Shown: piece by piece, positions 1 to 9,419 of the stretch
How the letters are laid out: each line of letters begins with the position of its first letter
Position numbering within the stretch: position 1 is the first letter of the stretch
Origin: Epsilonproteobacteria bacterium tcs-49
GTDB taxonomy: Bacteria; Campylobacterota; Campylobacteria; Campylobacterales; Sulfurovaceae
Direction: 5' to 3'
DNA: 64,000 nt
Assembly: GCA_002049495.1 (NCBI GenBank)
Contig: LLYS01000010.1
Span: 1 to 64,000, forward strand
Notes under the pieces: model-generated
What the model was told of the DNA's origin: nothing
The model's database searches: none
Seen by the model: only the letters and a program-made list of their open reading frames with translations
Translations under genes and position numbers: made by a program

Positions 1-348
1 GGCTTTTAACTACATTTTAAAGGCTTAAAATCAGGATAAAAAAAGGCTTTTAGGCTTTGCGTGAAAAATATTTTTTTTGACAACTCTAAAAAAATTAGTT
101 TCTATTCTCTATAAAGCCCTTAAAATAGGGCTTCTTTTAAAAAGTTCGCTAAAAAATTCTATTGACATTTCATAGCCCCCTTAACAGGAGGTGTGGCAAT
201 TTGTTTATGAGGGTTTCGATCTTTTTCATAGCCGCTCCTTTGTTTCTCTGCGGCTATTATAAACGGTGAAAGTCTTAAACAGGTACCGTTCAAATAGCTA
301 AAGAGAAAAACCGGCTGTAATATTGATGACTGTTACCATTCGTAGCGT
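1..348. other. Intergenic region with two inverted repeats
   Basis: AT-rich DNA at the window edge with no convincing gene. It contains short direct repeats of AAAGGCTT near 21-57. A terminator-like hairpin lies at 114-133 and a second perfect 8-bp inverted repeat, ATAGCCGC and GCGGCTAT, lies at 228-235 and 250-257 with a 14-base loop. Neither strand has an open frame with a ribosome binding site. It may be the tail of a gene to the left plus leader DNA. Confidence 0.5.
114..138 (+). terminator. Candidate rho-independent terminator
   Basis: AAGCCCT at 114-120 pairs with AGGGCTT at 127-133 around a six-base loop and is followed by CTTTT. It would end transcription from a plus-strand gene left of the window. 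The T tract is short, so this is a moderate call. Confidence 0.45.
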
Positions 349-762
349 TTAGTGCAATTGCAGTGCACTATGGTACAGCCACTTCTCTCCCTCTTTTAAA
401 AACAGCGAATCCTCACAAAAGGAAAGATCCCGTTCTCCGGCGGAAAGTTTGGCACGGAAAGTCACGCTTGAGCGCTCCGTTCCCTCGGTAAAATCAAGAA
501 TCTCCAACCCCTCGAAGGTGACGCTGCGGCAAAATTGGAGGATCGATTCCTTCCACTGCTGTGTTTGCTCACTGTACTCGGGATGCTGCGGATGGGTGGT
601 ATGGATAATATACTTTGCCTTGTGCAGGGCAAAAGCGCTGTAGCGCGAACGCATAAGCAGCAATGCGCTTTTGGGCCGGGCTCCGTCATGGTAAATCTTA
701 CAGCACTTTTTGTATTTTTTCCCGCTGCTGCAGGGGCACGGGGCGTTTGCTGAGTATTTCAC
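349..762 (-). CDS. YchJ-like SEC-C motif protein
   Basis: Small protein of the YchJ/UPF0225 type. The N-terminus carries the zinc-binding SEC-C motif CPCSSGKKYKKCC, followed by the family signature LMRSRYSAF and an NTF2-like fold region with HTTHPQH. The biochemical role of the family is not established. I chose the GTG at 762 (137 aa) because AAAGGAGGA lies four bases upstream and E. coli YchJ also begins just before its Cys motif; an in-frame GTG at 840 would add 26 residues without homology. It stands alone, downstream of tRNA-Asn on the same strand. Confidence 0.8.
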   Translation of the reverse strand: MKYSANAPCPCSSGKKYKKCCKIYHDGARPKSALLLMRSRYSAFALHKAKYIIHTTHPQHPEYSEQTQQWKESILQFCRSVTFEGLEILDFTEGTERSSVTFRAKLSAGERDLSFCEDSLFLKEGEKWLYHSALQLH

Positions 763-945
763 GGTTCCTCCTTTGTATGCGACAAACCGACCATCATCCG
801 CAGCCATTTTACGATAGCTCGGAAATAACGTTGCCGTCACCTACTTTAATAGTACTCCCTTTGCTCTTGCAAAGATGTAAATAAAACCGTGTAGCTTTTT
901 AGTTTAAGATTTTCAATTTTGATGTTTGTGGGGAAAATTTTGAAG

Positions 946-1020
946 TGGCTCCGGCACCTGGATTCGAACCAGGGACCAAATGATTAACAGTCATCTACTC
1001 TACCGCTGAGCTATGCCGGA
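946..1020 (-). tRNA. tRNA-Asn (GTT)
   Basis: A full cloverleaf can be drawn on the minus strand. The acceptor stem TCCGGCA pairs with TGCCGGA, the anticodon loop reads CTGTTAA with anticodon GTT, the T loop is TTCGAAT, the discriminator is G, and CCA is encoded at 948-946. It reads AAC and AAU codons. A consensus sigma70 promoter lies about 30 bases upstream. Confidence 0.97.
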
Positions 1021-1046
1021 TTGGGTATCTTTTGAAAGATGGCGAA

Positions 1047-1075
1047 ATTATATAGAAAAAAAAATTCTATGTCAA
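1047..1075 (-). promoter_or_regulatory. Consensus sigma70 promoter of tRNA-Asn
   Basis: On the minus strand TTGACA (1075-1070) and TATAAT (1052-1047) are separated by exactly 17 bases, a perfect housekeeping promoter. Transcription should start near 1040, some 20 bases before the tRNA. This is the only promoter in the window where I see a full -35 box. Confidence 0.85.
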
Positions 1076-1085
1076 GAGTTTTACC

Positions 1086-1487
1086 CTATCTTTGCATATT
1101 TTTAGCAAATAGATAGCGTTCCAGGATGATTTTTGCCGCCAGAGAATCCACCTTGCCGTCTTTTTTATGGCGGAAGATCCCTTTGCTCATCTCCTTGGCT
1201 TCGGCGCTGCTGCCGTACTCGTCAAAGTACTCGATTGCACCGTCAAAATCCAGCAGTCCCGTAAAGTGCCGGATGCGCCGCTCCATCTCCTCGGCACTGC
1301 TGCCGTCTTTGGGCAACCCCACGATCAGGGTCTCGATCTCCCACTCTTTTAAAAAGCTGTCCACGTCCCGGGAAGCCTGCTTTCGGTTTTTGCGCAGAAC
1401 CGCCTCCTGGGGCAGTACCGTTTGCCCGTCTAAGCAGATCGCCGTGCCTATACGTTTGAGCCCTACGTCTATCGCCGCCAGTTTCAC
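1086..1487 (-). CDS. ruvX: RuvX/YqgF Holliday junction resolvase-like nuclease
   Basis: RNase H-fold protein of the RuvX (YqgF) family, 133 aa, close to the usual length. The first strand carries the catalytic Asp in LAAIDVGLKRIG (residues 3-14), a middle segment reads LIVGLPKDGS, and a third acidic site lies in VDSLAAKIILERY near the C-terminus. The family processes Holliday junctions or pre-16S rRNA; which role applies cannot be read here. Its start overlaps the dprA stop by four bases, so the two are translationally coupled, an order also known in Campylobacter jejuni. Confidence 0.92.
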   Translation of the reverse strand: MKLAAIDVGLKRIGTAICLDGQTVLPQEAVLRKNRKQASRDVDSFLKEWEIETLIVGLPKDGSSAEEMERRIRHFTGLLDFDGAIEYFDEYGSSAEAKEMSKGIFRHKKDGKVDSLAAKIILERYLFAKNMQR

Positions 1488-2248
1488 AGCGTCTGTACCT
1501 TTGCGTTTTCTATATGCACTTTTCCCTCCAGTTCATATTCGTAAATCTTTTCTCCAAAACGCTGCAGTACCTCCTCCAAAGGCTTGGCACTTTTGCAAAA
1601 CTCCAGCACTTCGTCGGCGTTTTTTGCTACTTTGCCGAAACGGTCGCAAAAGCCGTGAAGGTCATAGATCACCTCCGCTTTGCCCTCTGCGGCCAAAGCG
1701 TTGCTGCCGCCGCTTTCGCCCAGACGGTGGGGCAGGACGTACAGCTTCTTGCCTTGTCGCAAGGCGTGTTCGGCGCTGCGCATGGAACCGCTGTTCTCAT
1801 CCGCCTGGGCGATAATCACCGCTTCGCCAAGCGCCGTGATGATTTCGTTGCGCACGGGAAAACTCCAGCGGGTGGCTTTGAACCCCGGTTCAAACCGGCT
1901 GAGCGTCAACCCCTCCTTTTCGATGCTTTCGATAAGCGAAGCGTTGATCTTTGGGTAGCGCAGATCCAGTCCGTTTGCCATCACGGCGATGGTGTTTTCC
2001 GCCCCCGCTCCGCGGTGGGCGTGCGCATCGATCCCCATCGCCGCCCCGCTGACGATACACACGCCCCGCTTTGCCAATTCGTTTGCGATTTGAAAGGCAC
2101 ACCGCTTGGCGTACTGGCTGCACTTTCTGCTGCCGATGATCGCTACCTTGGGACGTTTGAGCAGCTCAAGACGCCCCTTGTAAAACAGCCGATCGGGGTA
2201 TTTTTCCATCACCTCAAGTTCGGCGATTTTGCTTTCGACGCAGCGCAT
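1484..2248 (-). CDS. dprA: DNA processing protein DprA (Smf)
   Basis: DprA protects incoming single-stranded DNA during natural transformation and loads RecA on it. The Rossmann-type core is complete, with IIGSRKCSQYAKR near residue 38, VSGAAMGIDAHAH near 66 and AQADENSGSM before residue 160. At 254 aa it is shorter than E. coli DprA and lacks the N-terminal SAM and C-terminal winged-helix extensions, which is normal for this class of bacteria. It is followed by ruvX with a four-base overlap and abuts the transporter gene upstream. With the cts-like cluster at 33-41 kb it suggests competence. Confidence 0.93.
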   Translation of the reverse strand: MRCVESKIAELEVMEKYPDRLFYKGRLELLKRPKVAIIGSRKCSQYAKRCAFQIANELAKRGVCIVSGAAMGIDAHAHRGAGAENTIAVMANGLDLRYPKINASLIESIEKEGLTLSRFEPGFKATRWSFPVRNEIITALGEAVIIAQADENSGSMRSAEHALRQGKKLYVLPHRLGESGGSNALAAEGKAEVIYDLHGFCDRFGKVAKNADEVLEFCKSAKPLEEVLQRFGEKIYEYELEGKVHIENAKVQTL

Positions 2249-3580
2249 TTACAAAAAGAGCGACCAGATAAAATACGCTACCAGCGAGACGACGAAAACG
2301 CCGATAAAGTTGATCTTGACCCCCACTCTTGCCATATCGCCGATACTGATCGCTCCGCTGCTCATGGCGATGGCGTTTGGCGGCGTGGCGATGGGCAGCA
2401 TAAAGGCGTAGCTTGCCGCCACCGTAGCGGTAAGCATAATCAAAAGCCCGTTTTCGGGGTCGTTGGCGGCAAAGGAGTAAAAGATCGGCAGCGCGATGGA
2501 GATAAGCGCCGTATTGCTGGTCACTTCGGTAGTAAAGCTGACAAACAAAGCGATAAAAAAGAGCATCACCAAAAAGGGCATGCTTTGCAAAAAGTGCAGA
2601 TTTTCCGCGATGGAAGCCGCCAGCCCCGTTTGCGAAAACCCCATGGCGATACTAAAGCCCGCCCCGAATAAAAAGATAATCTGATAGGGGATCTTTCTGG
2701 TGTCTTCCCACTGTAAAAAGCCGTATCTGGGCATAAAGGTAAAAAGCCCAAACGCCAGTAAAAGCGCTTTTTCATTCAGTCCTATCCCCTCATAATAGGG
2801 ACGGATCGGCGTATTGAGGATAAACAGTCCCACCAAAACCAGCAGCAGATAACTCAGCCGCTTTTGCTCTTTGTTCATAGGCTGGGCTTTACTCTCAAAC
2901 CCGATCGCCTGATCCTTGACCCCCAGGGAAAGCAGATAGGGGACGGTCGCAAGCATCACCGCTACCACGGGGCTCATCAGCGCCACCCACGCCCCAAACG
3001 TCGGCGCGCTCATTGCCCGATCCTCCAGGAAACCAAGCAGGATCAGATTGGGCGGCGTCCCGATGGGGGTGATGATCCCGCCGATACTCGCCCCGTACGC
3101 GATGGCGAGCAAGAAGCGCTTTTTCAACTCCACGTTTTCGGTCAGGTAAAGCCCGATCGTGATCAGCATCAGCGTCGTGGTGGTATTGGAAAGTACGGCG
3201 CTAAGCAGCGCGGAGATGGTCGCGAGGGCGTAGATGACGCCCAGCGGCGTAGAGGGAAAAGTCGCTAAAAGTTTATGGCTTATGATCTTGTGCAGTTGTG
3301 TCTTTTCCATGGCGATCGCGAGTAAAAAACCGCCCAGAAAAAGAAAAATGATAGAGTTGGAGTAGTTGGAAGTCACGTCGTTGACCTCAAGGACGCCAAA
3401 AAGGGGAAAAAGAACGATGGGCAGCAAAGACACCGCACCCAGCGGCAGCGCCTGATTGGTCCAAAGGGTGACCAAAAACGCGACGACGCCCATAAGCAGC
3501 GATTGCTGCAGATTGAAAAAAAGCAGTCCCAAAGCCGTCACCGCCGCCGCGATGAGAATTCCGATCCCTATTTTGACCAT
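2249..3580 (-). CDS. DASS-family (SLC13) sodium-coupled anion/dicarboxylate symporter
   Basis: Inner-membrane transporter of the divalent anion:sodium symporter family, 443 aa with about 11-12 hydrophobic segments. The two sodium-site signatures are visible: LSNTTTTLMLITIG near residues 135-150 and TSNTALISIALPI near 355, followed by LPIATPPNAIAMSSG. The substrate could be sulfate or a C4-dicarboxylate; the sequence alone does not decide. The start has GGAGGTAGGG directly upstream and a TATAAT at 3608-3613. It sits between the deacetylase and dprA, a place where Campylobacter has no transporter, so it looks like a lineage-specific insertion. Confidence 0.85.
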   Translation of the reverse strand: MVKIGIGILIAAAVTALGLLFFNLQQSLLMGVVAFLVTLWTNQALPLGAVSLLPIVLFPLFGVLEVNDVTSNYSNSIIFLFLGGFLLAIAMEKTQLHKIISHKLLATFPSTPLGVIYALATISALLSAVLSNTTTTLMLITIGLYLTENVELKKRFLLAIAYGASIGGIITPIGTPPNLILLGFLEDRAMSAPTFGAWVALMSPVVAVMLATVPYLLSLGVKDQAIGFESKAQPMNKEQKRLSYLLLVLVGLFILNTPIRPYYEGIGLNEKALLLAFGLFTFMPRYGFLQWEDTRKIPYQIIFLFGAGFSIAMGFSQTGLAASIAENLHFLQSMPFLVMLFFIALFVSFTTEVTSNTALISIALPIFYSFAANDPENGLLIMLTATVAASYAFMLPIATPPNAIAMSSGAISIGDMARVGVKINFIGVFVVSLVAYFIWSLFL

Positions 3581-3607
3581 CCCTACCTCCGATAGTTGTC
3601 TTTTCTA

Positions 3608-3613
3608 ATTATA
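3608..3613 (-). promoter_or_regulatory. -10 element of the DASS transporter gene
   Basis: TATAAT on the minus strand, about 28 bases upstream of the ATG at 3580, in AT-rich DNA. There is no recognisable -35. It would drive the transporter, dprA and ruvX as one unit. Confidence 0.55.
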
Positions 3614-3683
3614 ATCAGTGTTGGTAAGTTGTGCCTTAGTTTGCGGGATTTTTTCCGTCAAATCGCCCCTGGGGTACCGATCG

Positions 3684-4700
3684 CTACATCAGGCTTTGTA
3701 CGAATTCGTCGATATAAACGACCTTGACCCCCTCAAAAAGCCCCTTCGCTTTGGCCAGCGTGTCAAGCGTCACCGAGTGGGGATGCCCGATCGCCATGGC
3801 GCTGCCGTGTTCTTTGGCGATTTCGATCGTTTTTTTGATCTGTCCGAGGATATAGGCCTCCTCACGTTTATTGTCCAAAAACACGTCCCGTCTGAGGTAG
3901 GTTTCGCCGTGATTTTTCGCCAATCGGGGCACGACGGTTTTGGGCGTCGTCCGGCTGTCGATAAAGGTAAAGTTATACTTTTTCATCACCCGATACAGCC
4001 GCTTCATCGCCGCAAAATCCTCGGTAAAAGCGCTGCCGGTATGGTTGTTGATATATTTTGCCTCGGGGAACCAGCGGCGAAGGTTTCGGATACGCTGCTC
4101 CATGGCAAAATCCCCGTTACCGACGGTCAGCGTATCCTTGAGCGCGTATTTTGGATAACTCTTTGACTGCATGGGCAGATGGATCATATAGTGTTTGCTA
4201 TAGCGCGCAAGCTTGGGCGTGGTAGTAAAATCCTTCGCCGGGGGGAAGATCGAAGGCGTTACCGCGATGGGCAGGTTTTCGATCTTTTGCAGCTGGTGCT
4301 TATACGCCACGTCATCGATCACGATCGCTACAAGCGGCATGGGCGCTTCGATCTTTTTTACCGGCGGCGGAGGCGGTTTCTCCTCATGCGCACCATAATC
4401 TCCGCTTTCGGTCAAAAAGTTTACAACCACATTTTTCTTTTCGATCACCACCTGTTTGGCGCTGTCGAGATCTTTGAGCCTGGCTTGCAACTCTCGGATC
4501 TGCTGCTGCGCGCTTTTGAGTTGGCTTTGCGCCTGCTGCTGCGGCTCCTCGGTGGTCGTTCCCAGCTCATACCCCAGCCATCCGCTGATAAAACCCACCA
4601 TAGTGGTGATGGTCAAGATCACAACAGCAAAGAGCAGTTTGCGCTGCAATTTAGTGTTGGATCTTTTGTTTTTTTTGTGTTTATTGTGCTTTTTTGTCAT
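3684..4700 (-). CDS. YibQ-like divergent polysaccharide deacetylase, membrane anchored
   Basis: 338 aa. A very basic Lys/Asn-rich N-terminus (1-21) is followed by one membrane helix (about 23-48), a Gln-rich coiled stretch (55-85), a proline-rich linker and a periplasmic domain from about residue 120. That domain has the divergent polysaccharide deacetylase pattern: VAIVIDDVAY, MIHLPMQ, NNHTGSAF and IGHPHS. The family is thought to act on envelope polysaccharide, but no reaction is proven. It follows ilvC by 36 bases, as in Campylobacter jejuni. The short spacer holds overlapping hairpins that include the only good ribosome binding sequence. Confidence 0.82.
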   Translation of the reverse strand: MTKKHNKHKKNKRSNTKLQRKLLFAVVILTITTMVGFISGWLGYELGTTTEEPQQQAQSQLKSAQQQIRELQARLKDLDSAKQVVIEKKNVVVNFLTESGDYGAHEEKPPPPPVKKIEAPMPLVAIVIDDVAYKHQLQKIENLPIAVTPSIFPPAKDFTTTPKLARYSKHYMIHLPMQSKSYPKYALKDTLTVGNGDFAMEQRIRNLRRWFPEAKYINNHTGSAFTEDFAAMKRLYRVMKKYNFTFIDSRTTPKTVVPRLAKNHGETYLRRDVFLDNKREEAYILGQIKKTIEIAKEHGSAMAIGHPHSVTLDTLAKAKGLFEGVKVVYIDEFVQSLM

Positions 4701-4704
4701 GGAA

Positions 4705-4731
4705 GAGGAACCAATCCTCCGCTTGCGCGGA
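4705..4731 (-). other. Two overlapping hairpins between ilvC and the deacetylase
   Basis: GAGGA (4705-4709) can pair with TCCTC (4715-4719), and TCCGC (4718-4722) can pair with GCGGA (4727-4731) around a GCAA tetraloop on the RNA strand. They share 4718-4719, so they compete. The only SD-like GGAGGA of the deacetylase lies in this region, 14 bases before the ATG. Confidence 0.4.
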
Positions 4732-4736
4732 AGGGA

Positions 4737-5789
<1,053 letters not shown>

Positions 5790-5804
5790 TTATATCAAAA
5801 TATG

Positions 5805-5813
5805 TGTTATAAT
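5805..5813 (+). promoter_or_regulatory. Extended -10 promoter of rnr
   Basis: TGT followed by TATAAT at 5808-5813, about 35 bases before the TTG start. An AT-rich run precedes it and no -35 box is visible. Confidence 0.65.
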
Positions 5814-5848
5814 AGTTTTAATTTGGAACATCTGTATAAAGGACGCTT

Positions 5849-7723
5849 TTGACACCCCTAGCCATTCAACTCGAAGACGGTGCGCTGCTGCGCGACATCG
5901 AAAAGGAGGATCTTCCCGCCCTGGATCGCCTGCGCGAACTGGGCGCGATCGAAGAAAAAGAGGGCAGCGTCAAATTGCGCTCCACCCACCGCATCGGCAA
6001 AGTATTTCTGCTCAAAGACGGCGATGCCTACCTCATCAGCGAAAGCAAAGCCCACGCTGATTTGCATATCGACAAGCACAATCTCCACGGCGCCCAGACC
6101 GGCGATATCGTCCTGGCCAGAAAACTCCTCGCCAAGCGGGGAAAAGCTTCGGCGAAGGTGCTTTTTATTATCAAGCAGGAATCGCTCTATACCATCGCGT
6201 ATAAAAAACAGGGACGGCTGCTCAATATCAAAAACGAGTTTCCCGTGGATTTTCAAGCGGATTTGAAAGAGGGGGAAGTGATCAGCATCGACGGCGAGGG
6301 CCATTACGAAAAGCTGGGCCATATCGACGACTCTGCGGTGGATGAGCAGATTTCACTGGCGCTTTTTGGCCGCAAGGAGAGCTTCAGCTCCGAAGCACAG
6401 GAACAAGCCAAAGCCTACGGCAAAAGCGTAGATGGCGATATGCACCCGGGCCGCGTGGATCTGCGCCATCTGGATTTTTGCACCATCGACCCCGTTACCG
6501 CCAAGGATTTCGACGACGCCATCTACTACGACCAGGCGCAAAATATCCTCTACGTCGCCATCGCGGACGTAAGCTACTACGTCAACTACTACGACGCCAT
6601 CGACCAGGAAGCCAGAACACGGGGCTTTTCCATCTATCTGCCGCACAAATCGATCCCGATGCTGCCGCGGGTGCTCAGCGAAAACCTCTGCTCGCTCAAC
6701 CCCCATGAAGATCGCTTAGCTTTTGTGTGCAAACTCACCCTCGATACGGATTACCGCCCTATCAAAGAGGAGTTTTTCGAAGCGCTGATCCACTCCAAAC
6801 GGCGCTACAACTATGACGAGGTGGACGAGTTGCTGCAAAGCGGCAAATTTGAAAGGGAGTTTGGGTTTATAAAAAAACTCTATAATGTTTCGCAGATTTT
6901 ACGCAAAAGGCGGCTTAAAAAGGGGTTTGACTTTGCCTCGGAGGAGTTGAAACTGCGCCTTGACGAGCAGTTCAACCTCGAAGATATCAGCATCGAAACC
7001 TCCACCCCGTCGCACAGCCTCATCGAAGAGTGTATGCTTCTGGCCAATATCGCCTCTTCAAAAGTCAACAAGGAATCGATCTACCGCGTCCACGACAAAC
7101 CCAGCCTCAAAAAGCTCGAAACCCTGCTGGGCGAACTGGCGACGGTGGGGATCTTTGTCGAAGAGTACGAGGACGCGCCGGAACTGATTACCAAAATCCA
7201 GACCAAAGCAAGGGAGATGGGCATCGCAAAAGAGGTGGACGAGATGCTGATCAAATCGCTCAAACAAGCCACCTACAGCAGCGACAACATCGGCCACTTC
7301 GGACTGGGGTTTGAAAGCTATTCGCACTTTACCTCCCCCATTCGCCGCTACTCCGATCTCATCCTGCACCGCCTCATCAAAGCCAAACTCCAGGATGACA
7401 AAAAGGAGTTGGGGTATCTGCTGCGCAACATCAAACCCCTCTGTGCCAGAGTCAGCAACTTAGAGCGCGAAGCGGATCGGGTTCAGCGCGATTATGAGAA
7501 GCGGAAATTCGCCCGTTGGGCGCAAGCGCACCTGGGCGAAAGTTTTGAGGCGACGGTTACGCAGCTGGAAGAAAGCAGCGCCACAGCTACGCTGGAGACC
7601 AACCACGTCGACGTCACCATCCGCAACCTGGATTTTTCACTCTTTGACAAGATCAGCGTCACCCTTACCGAAGCCAACGTCGCCACCTGCGATATCCTCG
7701 GAGAACTCAGCGGTGAAGCATGA
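5849..7723 (+). CDS. rnr: Ribonuclease R (RNB-family 3'-5' exoribonuclease)
   Basis: Processive 3'-5' exoribonuclease that degrades structured RNA. The 624 aa protein has an N-terminal cold-shock/OB region (about 50-190), then the RNB catalytic domain from about residue 205 with the signature TIDPVTAKDFDDAIYY carrying the metal-binding aspartates, and GFESYSHFTSPIRRYSDL near 490. The C-terminal S1-like region is short, as in other Campylobacterota and unlike the 813 aa E. coli enzyme. The start is a TTG with AAAGGA eight bases upstream. The next gene begins inside its last codons. Confidence 0.93.
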   Translation: MTPLAIQLEDGALLRDIEKEDLPALDRLRELGAIEEKEGSVKLRSTHRIGKVFLLKDGDAYLISESKAHADLHIDKHNLHGAQTGDIVLARKLLAKRGKASAKVLFIIKQESLYTIAYKKQGRLLNIKNEFPVDFQADLKEGEVISIDGEGHYEKLGHIDDSAVDEQISLALFGRKESFSSEAQEQAKAYGKSVDGDMHPGRVDLRHLDFCTIDPVTAKDFDDAIYYDQAQNILYVAIADVSYYVNYYDAIDQEARTRGFSIYLPHKSIPMLPRVLSENLCSLNPHEDRLAFVCKLTLDTDYRPIKEEFFEALIHSKRRYNYDEVDELLQSGKFEREFGFIKKLYNVSQILRKRRLKKGFDFASEELKLRLDEQFNLEDISIETSTPSHSLIEECMLLANIASSKVNKESIYRVHDKPSLKKLETLLGELATVGIFVEEYEDAPELITKIQTKAREMGIAKEVDEMLIKSLKQATYSSDNIGHFGLGFESYSHFTSPIRRYSDLILHRLIKAKLQDDKKELGYLLRNIKPLCARVSNLEREADRVQRDYEKRKFARWAQAHLGESFEATVTQLEESSATATLETNHVDVTIRNLDFSLFDKISVTLTEANVATCDILGELSGEA

Positions 7724-8288
7724 GCTGCTCCAAACGCCCCACGGCGCCATCCCCTGCCGCATCGTTAAAAAACCGGGCAATAAAAACACCTATCTGCGGG
7801 TAAAGGAGGATTACGTTCTGCTTACCGTAGGGCGCTACGGCACGATCAGGCAGGCCAAAGCGCTGGTGCGGCAAAACGCCGCGCAGATTGCGGCGCACCT
7901 CTTACGCGAAAAGCGGTTTTACTATCTGGGCGAACCCCTGGAAAACCCCCGGGAAGATATGGACGGGTTTTACAAAGCCCGGGCAAAAGCCTACCTGCCG
8001 CCGCTGGTGGAAAAGCTCGGCGAACAAACCGGTTTACGGCCTTCAAAACTGGGCATCAGAAAAGCAAAAACCAGATGGGGCAGCTGCAGCGCAAAAAACA
8101 GTATCTCCTTGAGTTACTATCTGATGAAACTGCCGCCGCACCTGATCGAATACGTCATCATCCATGAACTGGCCCACATCAAACATAAAAACCATTCACA
8201 AAGATTTTGGGGGGAAGTGGCGCGTCACCTGCCACCGTACAGGGCGCTTGTGAAGGAGTTGCGCGCTTTTGAGCTTAAATGTCGCTAA
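7713..8288 (+). CDS. YgjP-type zinc metallopeptidase (DUF45)
   Basis: 191 aa. The C-terminal half has the metallopeptidase motif HELAHIKHKNHS (HExxH plus a third His) and the family hallmark KTRWGSCS upstream of it; the N-terminal half is a beta-rich domain. Substrate unknown. I chose the GTG at 7713, which overlaps the rnr stop, because homology begins there and GGAG lies about nine bases upstream; the open frame extends further left only inside rnr. The 3' end overlaps the convergent gene by 14 bases. Confidence 0.85.
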   Translation: MKHELLQTPHGAIPCRIVKKPGNKNTYLRVKEDYVLLTVGRYGTIRQAKALVRQNAAQIAAHLLREKRFYYLGEPLENPREDMDGFYKARAKAYLPPLVEKLGEQTGLRPSKLGIRKAKTRWGSCSAKNSISLSYYLMKLPPHLIEYVIIHELAHIKHKNHSQRFWGEVARHLPPYRALVKELRAFELKCR

Positions 8289-8736
8289 AATCCACGTCAA
8301 ATATCTCTACGCCCTCTTCGATACGGTTTTGCGCCACATATTTTTGATCACTGCTTTCCATACTTTCGTTCAAAGCGCACAAGCGCCGTAGCAAATTAGC
8401 GGGATCGCGGTCTTTGGGTTTGACTTCGGTACAGACGATACGCACCTTTTCGTCACGCTTACAGAGTTTGCCGTAAAGGTTTTTGATCGCATAGTGCGCT
8501 TCTTCGATATCGGTATATTCATAAAAGATCAAAGCGTGTTTGGAGTCAAGGGGGATGAGGATATCGGTATTGCGTATCCAGTTATCTATCTGCCGGCGCT
8601 CATACTCCACCTCCCCGGCGATAAGGGCGACGCTGATAAAAATATCATATTTCACGTGCCGGTTGAAACTCTCCACCAACCGCTCCTCCACCGTTTCCAG
8701 CCAGCGCATGGATCGGTTGAAACACTCCTGTGACAT
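8275..8736 (-). CDS. Conserved-looking protein of unknown function
   Basis: 153 aa, soluble, acidic, no signal peptide or membrane segment. I do not recognise the family. Helical N-terminus, then a central alternation of strands and helices around NTDILIPLDSKHALIFYEY, loosely like a degenerate nucleotide-cyclase fold, without catalytic motifs. I prefer the ATG at 8736 to the GTG at 8766, because the extra ten residues look like leader DNA containing a TACAAT box. The tail overlaps the convergent YgjP gene by 14 bases. Confidence 0.6.
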   Translation of the reverse strand: MSQECFNRSMRWLETVEERLVESFNRHVKYDIFISVALIAGEVEYERRQIDNWIRNTDILIPLDSKHALIFYEYTDIEEAHYAIKNLYGKLCKRDEKVRIVCTEVKPKDRDPANLLRRLCALNESMESSDQKYVAQNRIEEGVEIFDVDFSDI

Positions 8737-8774
8737 ACCTACAGCCTTTTTACATATATTGTACACAAAAAGCT

Positions 8775-9419
8775 TTAAAGTAGTCCCAAAAGCTCCTTTG
8801 GGTGATGGATTATGTGCTTGGCGCCGCCGCTTCTCAAAGTCGCTTCGTCGCGAAACCCCCAGCTGACACCCACGGCATCGATCCCTGCGGCTGCTGCCGT
8901 TTGCATATCGGTTTGGGTATCACCCACGAAAAGCGCTTCTGCGGGCCCGACGCCCAGCCGTGAGAGCAGCCAGCGCGTACTTTCGCCGTTTGGCTTTTTG
9001 GCAAAGCCCTCCATATGGCCGCACACCCGGTCAAACCGTCCGCCCCCCACGAAATCTTCCACGCATTTTTTTGTCAACCCGTCGGGCTTATTTGAAAGGA
9101 TCGCTTTTTGTATAGAGAGTTTATGCAAGTCTTGCAGCAGCTGCTCTATGCCTTCGTACAGTTTGGAGTAGCGCTGCGGTCGGGTATGGTACAGATACAG
9201 ATACTGCCTAGCCAGTTTTTCCAATAATGCATCCTCATTTACATCAGTGGCTTTTTGAAAAAGCTCCTTTGTACCGTACCCGGCTATAGACTTGAACTGT
9301 TCTAATCCCAGCGGAGCAAACCCGTTTTGCTCCAGCACTTCGTTTGCAAAGCAGCTCAAATCCTCCAGCGAATCCAGCAGTGTTCCGTCCAGATCGAAGA
9401 TAACGGCTTTAACCTTCAT
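8775..9419 (-). CDS. HAD-superfamily hydrolase, phosphoglycolate phosphatase-like
   Basis: 214 aa from the ATG at 9419, which has GGGGGAGT six bases upstream. HAD motifs in order: FDLDGTLLDS at the N-terminus (nucleophile Asp), SNKPDG (motif II), a conserved Lys in AKKPNGES, and VGDTQTDM (motif IV Asp pair). The helical cap between motifs I and II fits the Gph/PpaX subclass, so phosphoglycolate or a similar small phosphate is the likely substrate. It overlaps the znuB end by 11 bases, so it is transcribed with the zinc importer. Confidence 0.85.
   Translation of the reverse strand: MKVKAVIFDLDGTLLDSLEDLSCFANEVLEQNGFAPLGLEQFKSIAGYGTKELFQKATDVNEDALLEKLARQYLYLYHTRPQRYSKLYEGIEQLLQDLHKLSIQKAILSNKPDGLTKKCVEDFVGGGRFDRVCGHMEGFAKKPNGESTRWLLSRLGVGPAEALFVGDTQTDMQTAAAAGIDAVGVSWGFRDEATLRSGGAKHIIHHPKELLGLL

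Noticed and set aside
1582-1596. Possible sigma54 site (TGGCAC followed by TTGC)
   Set aside because: The spacing is two bases instead of five and it lies inside dprA, so it cannot be a -24/-12 promoter.
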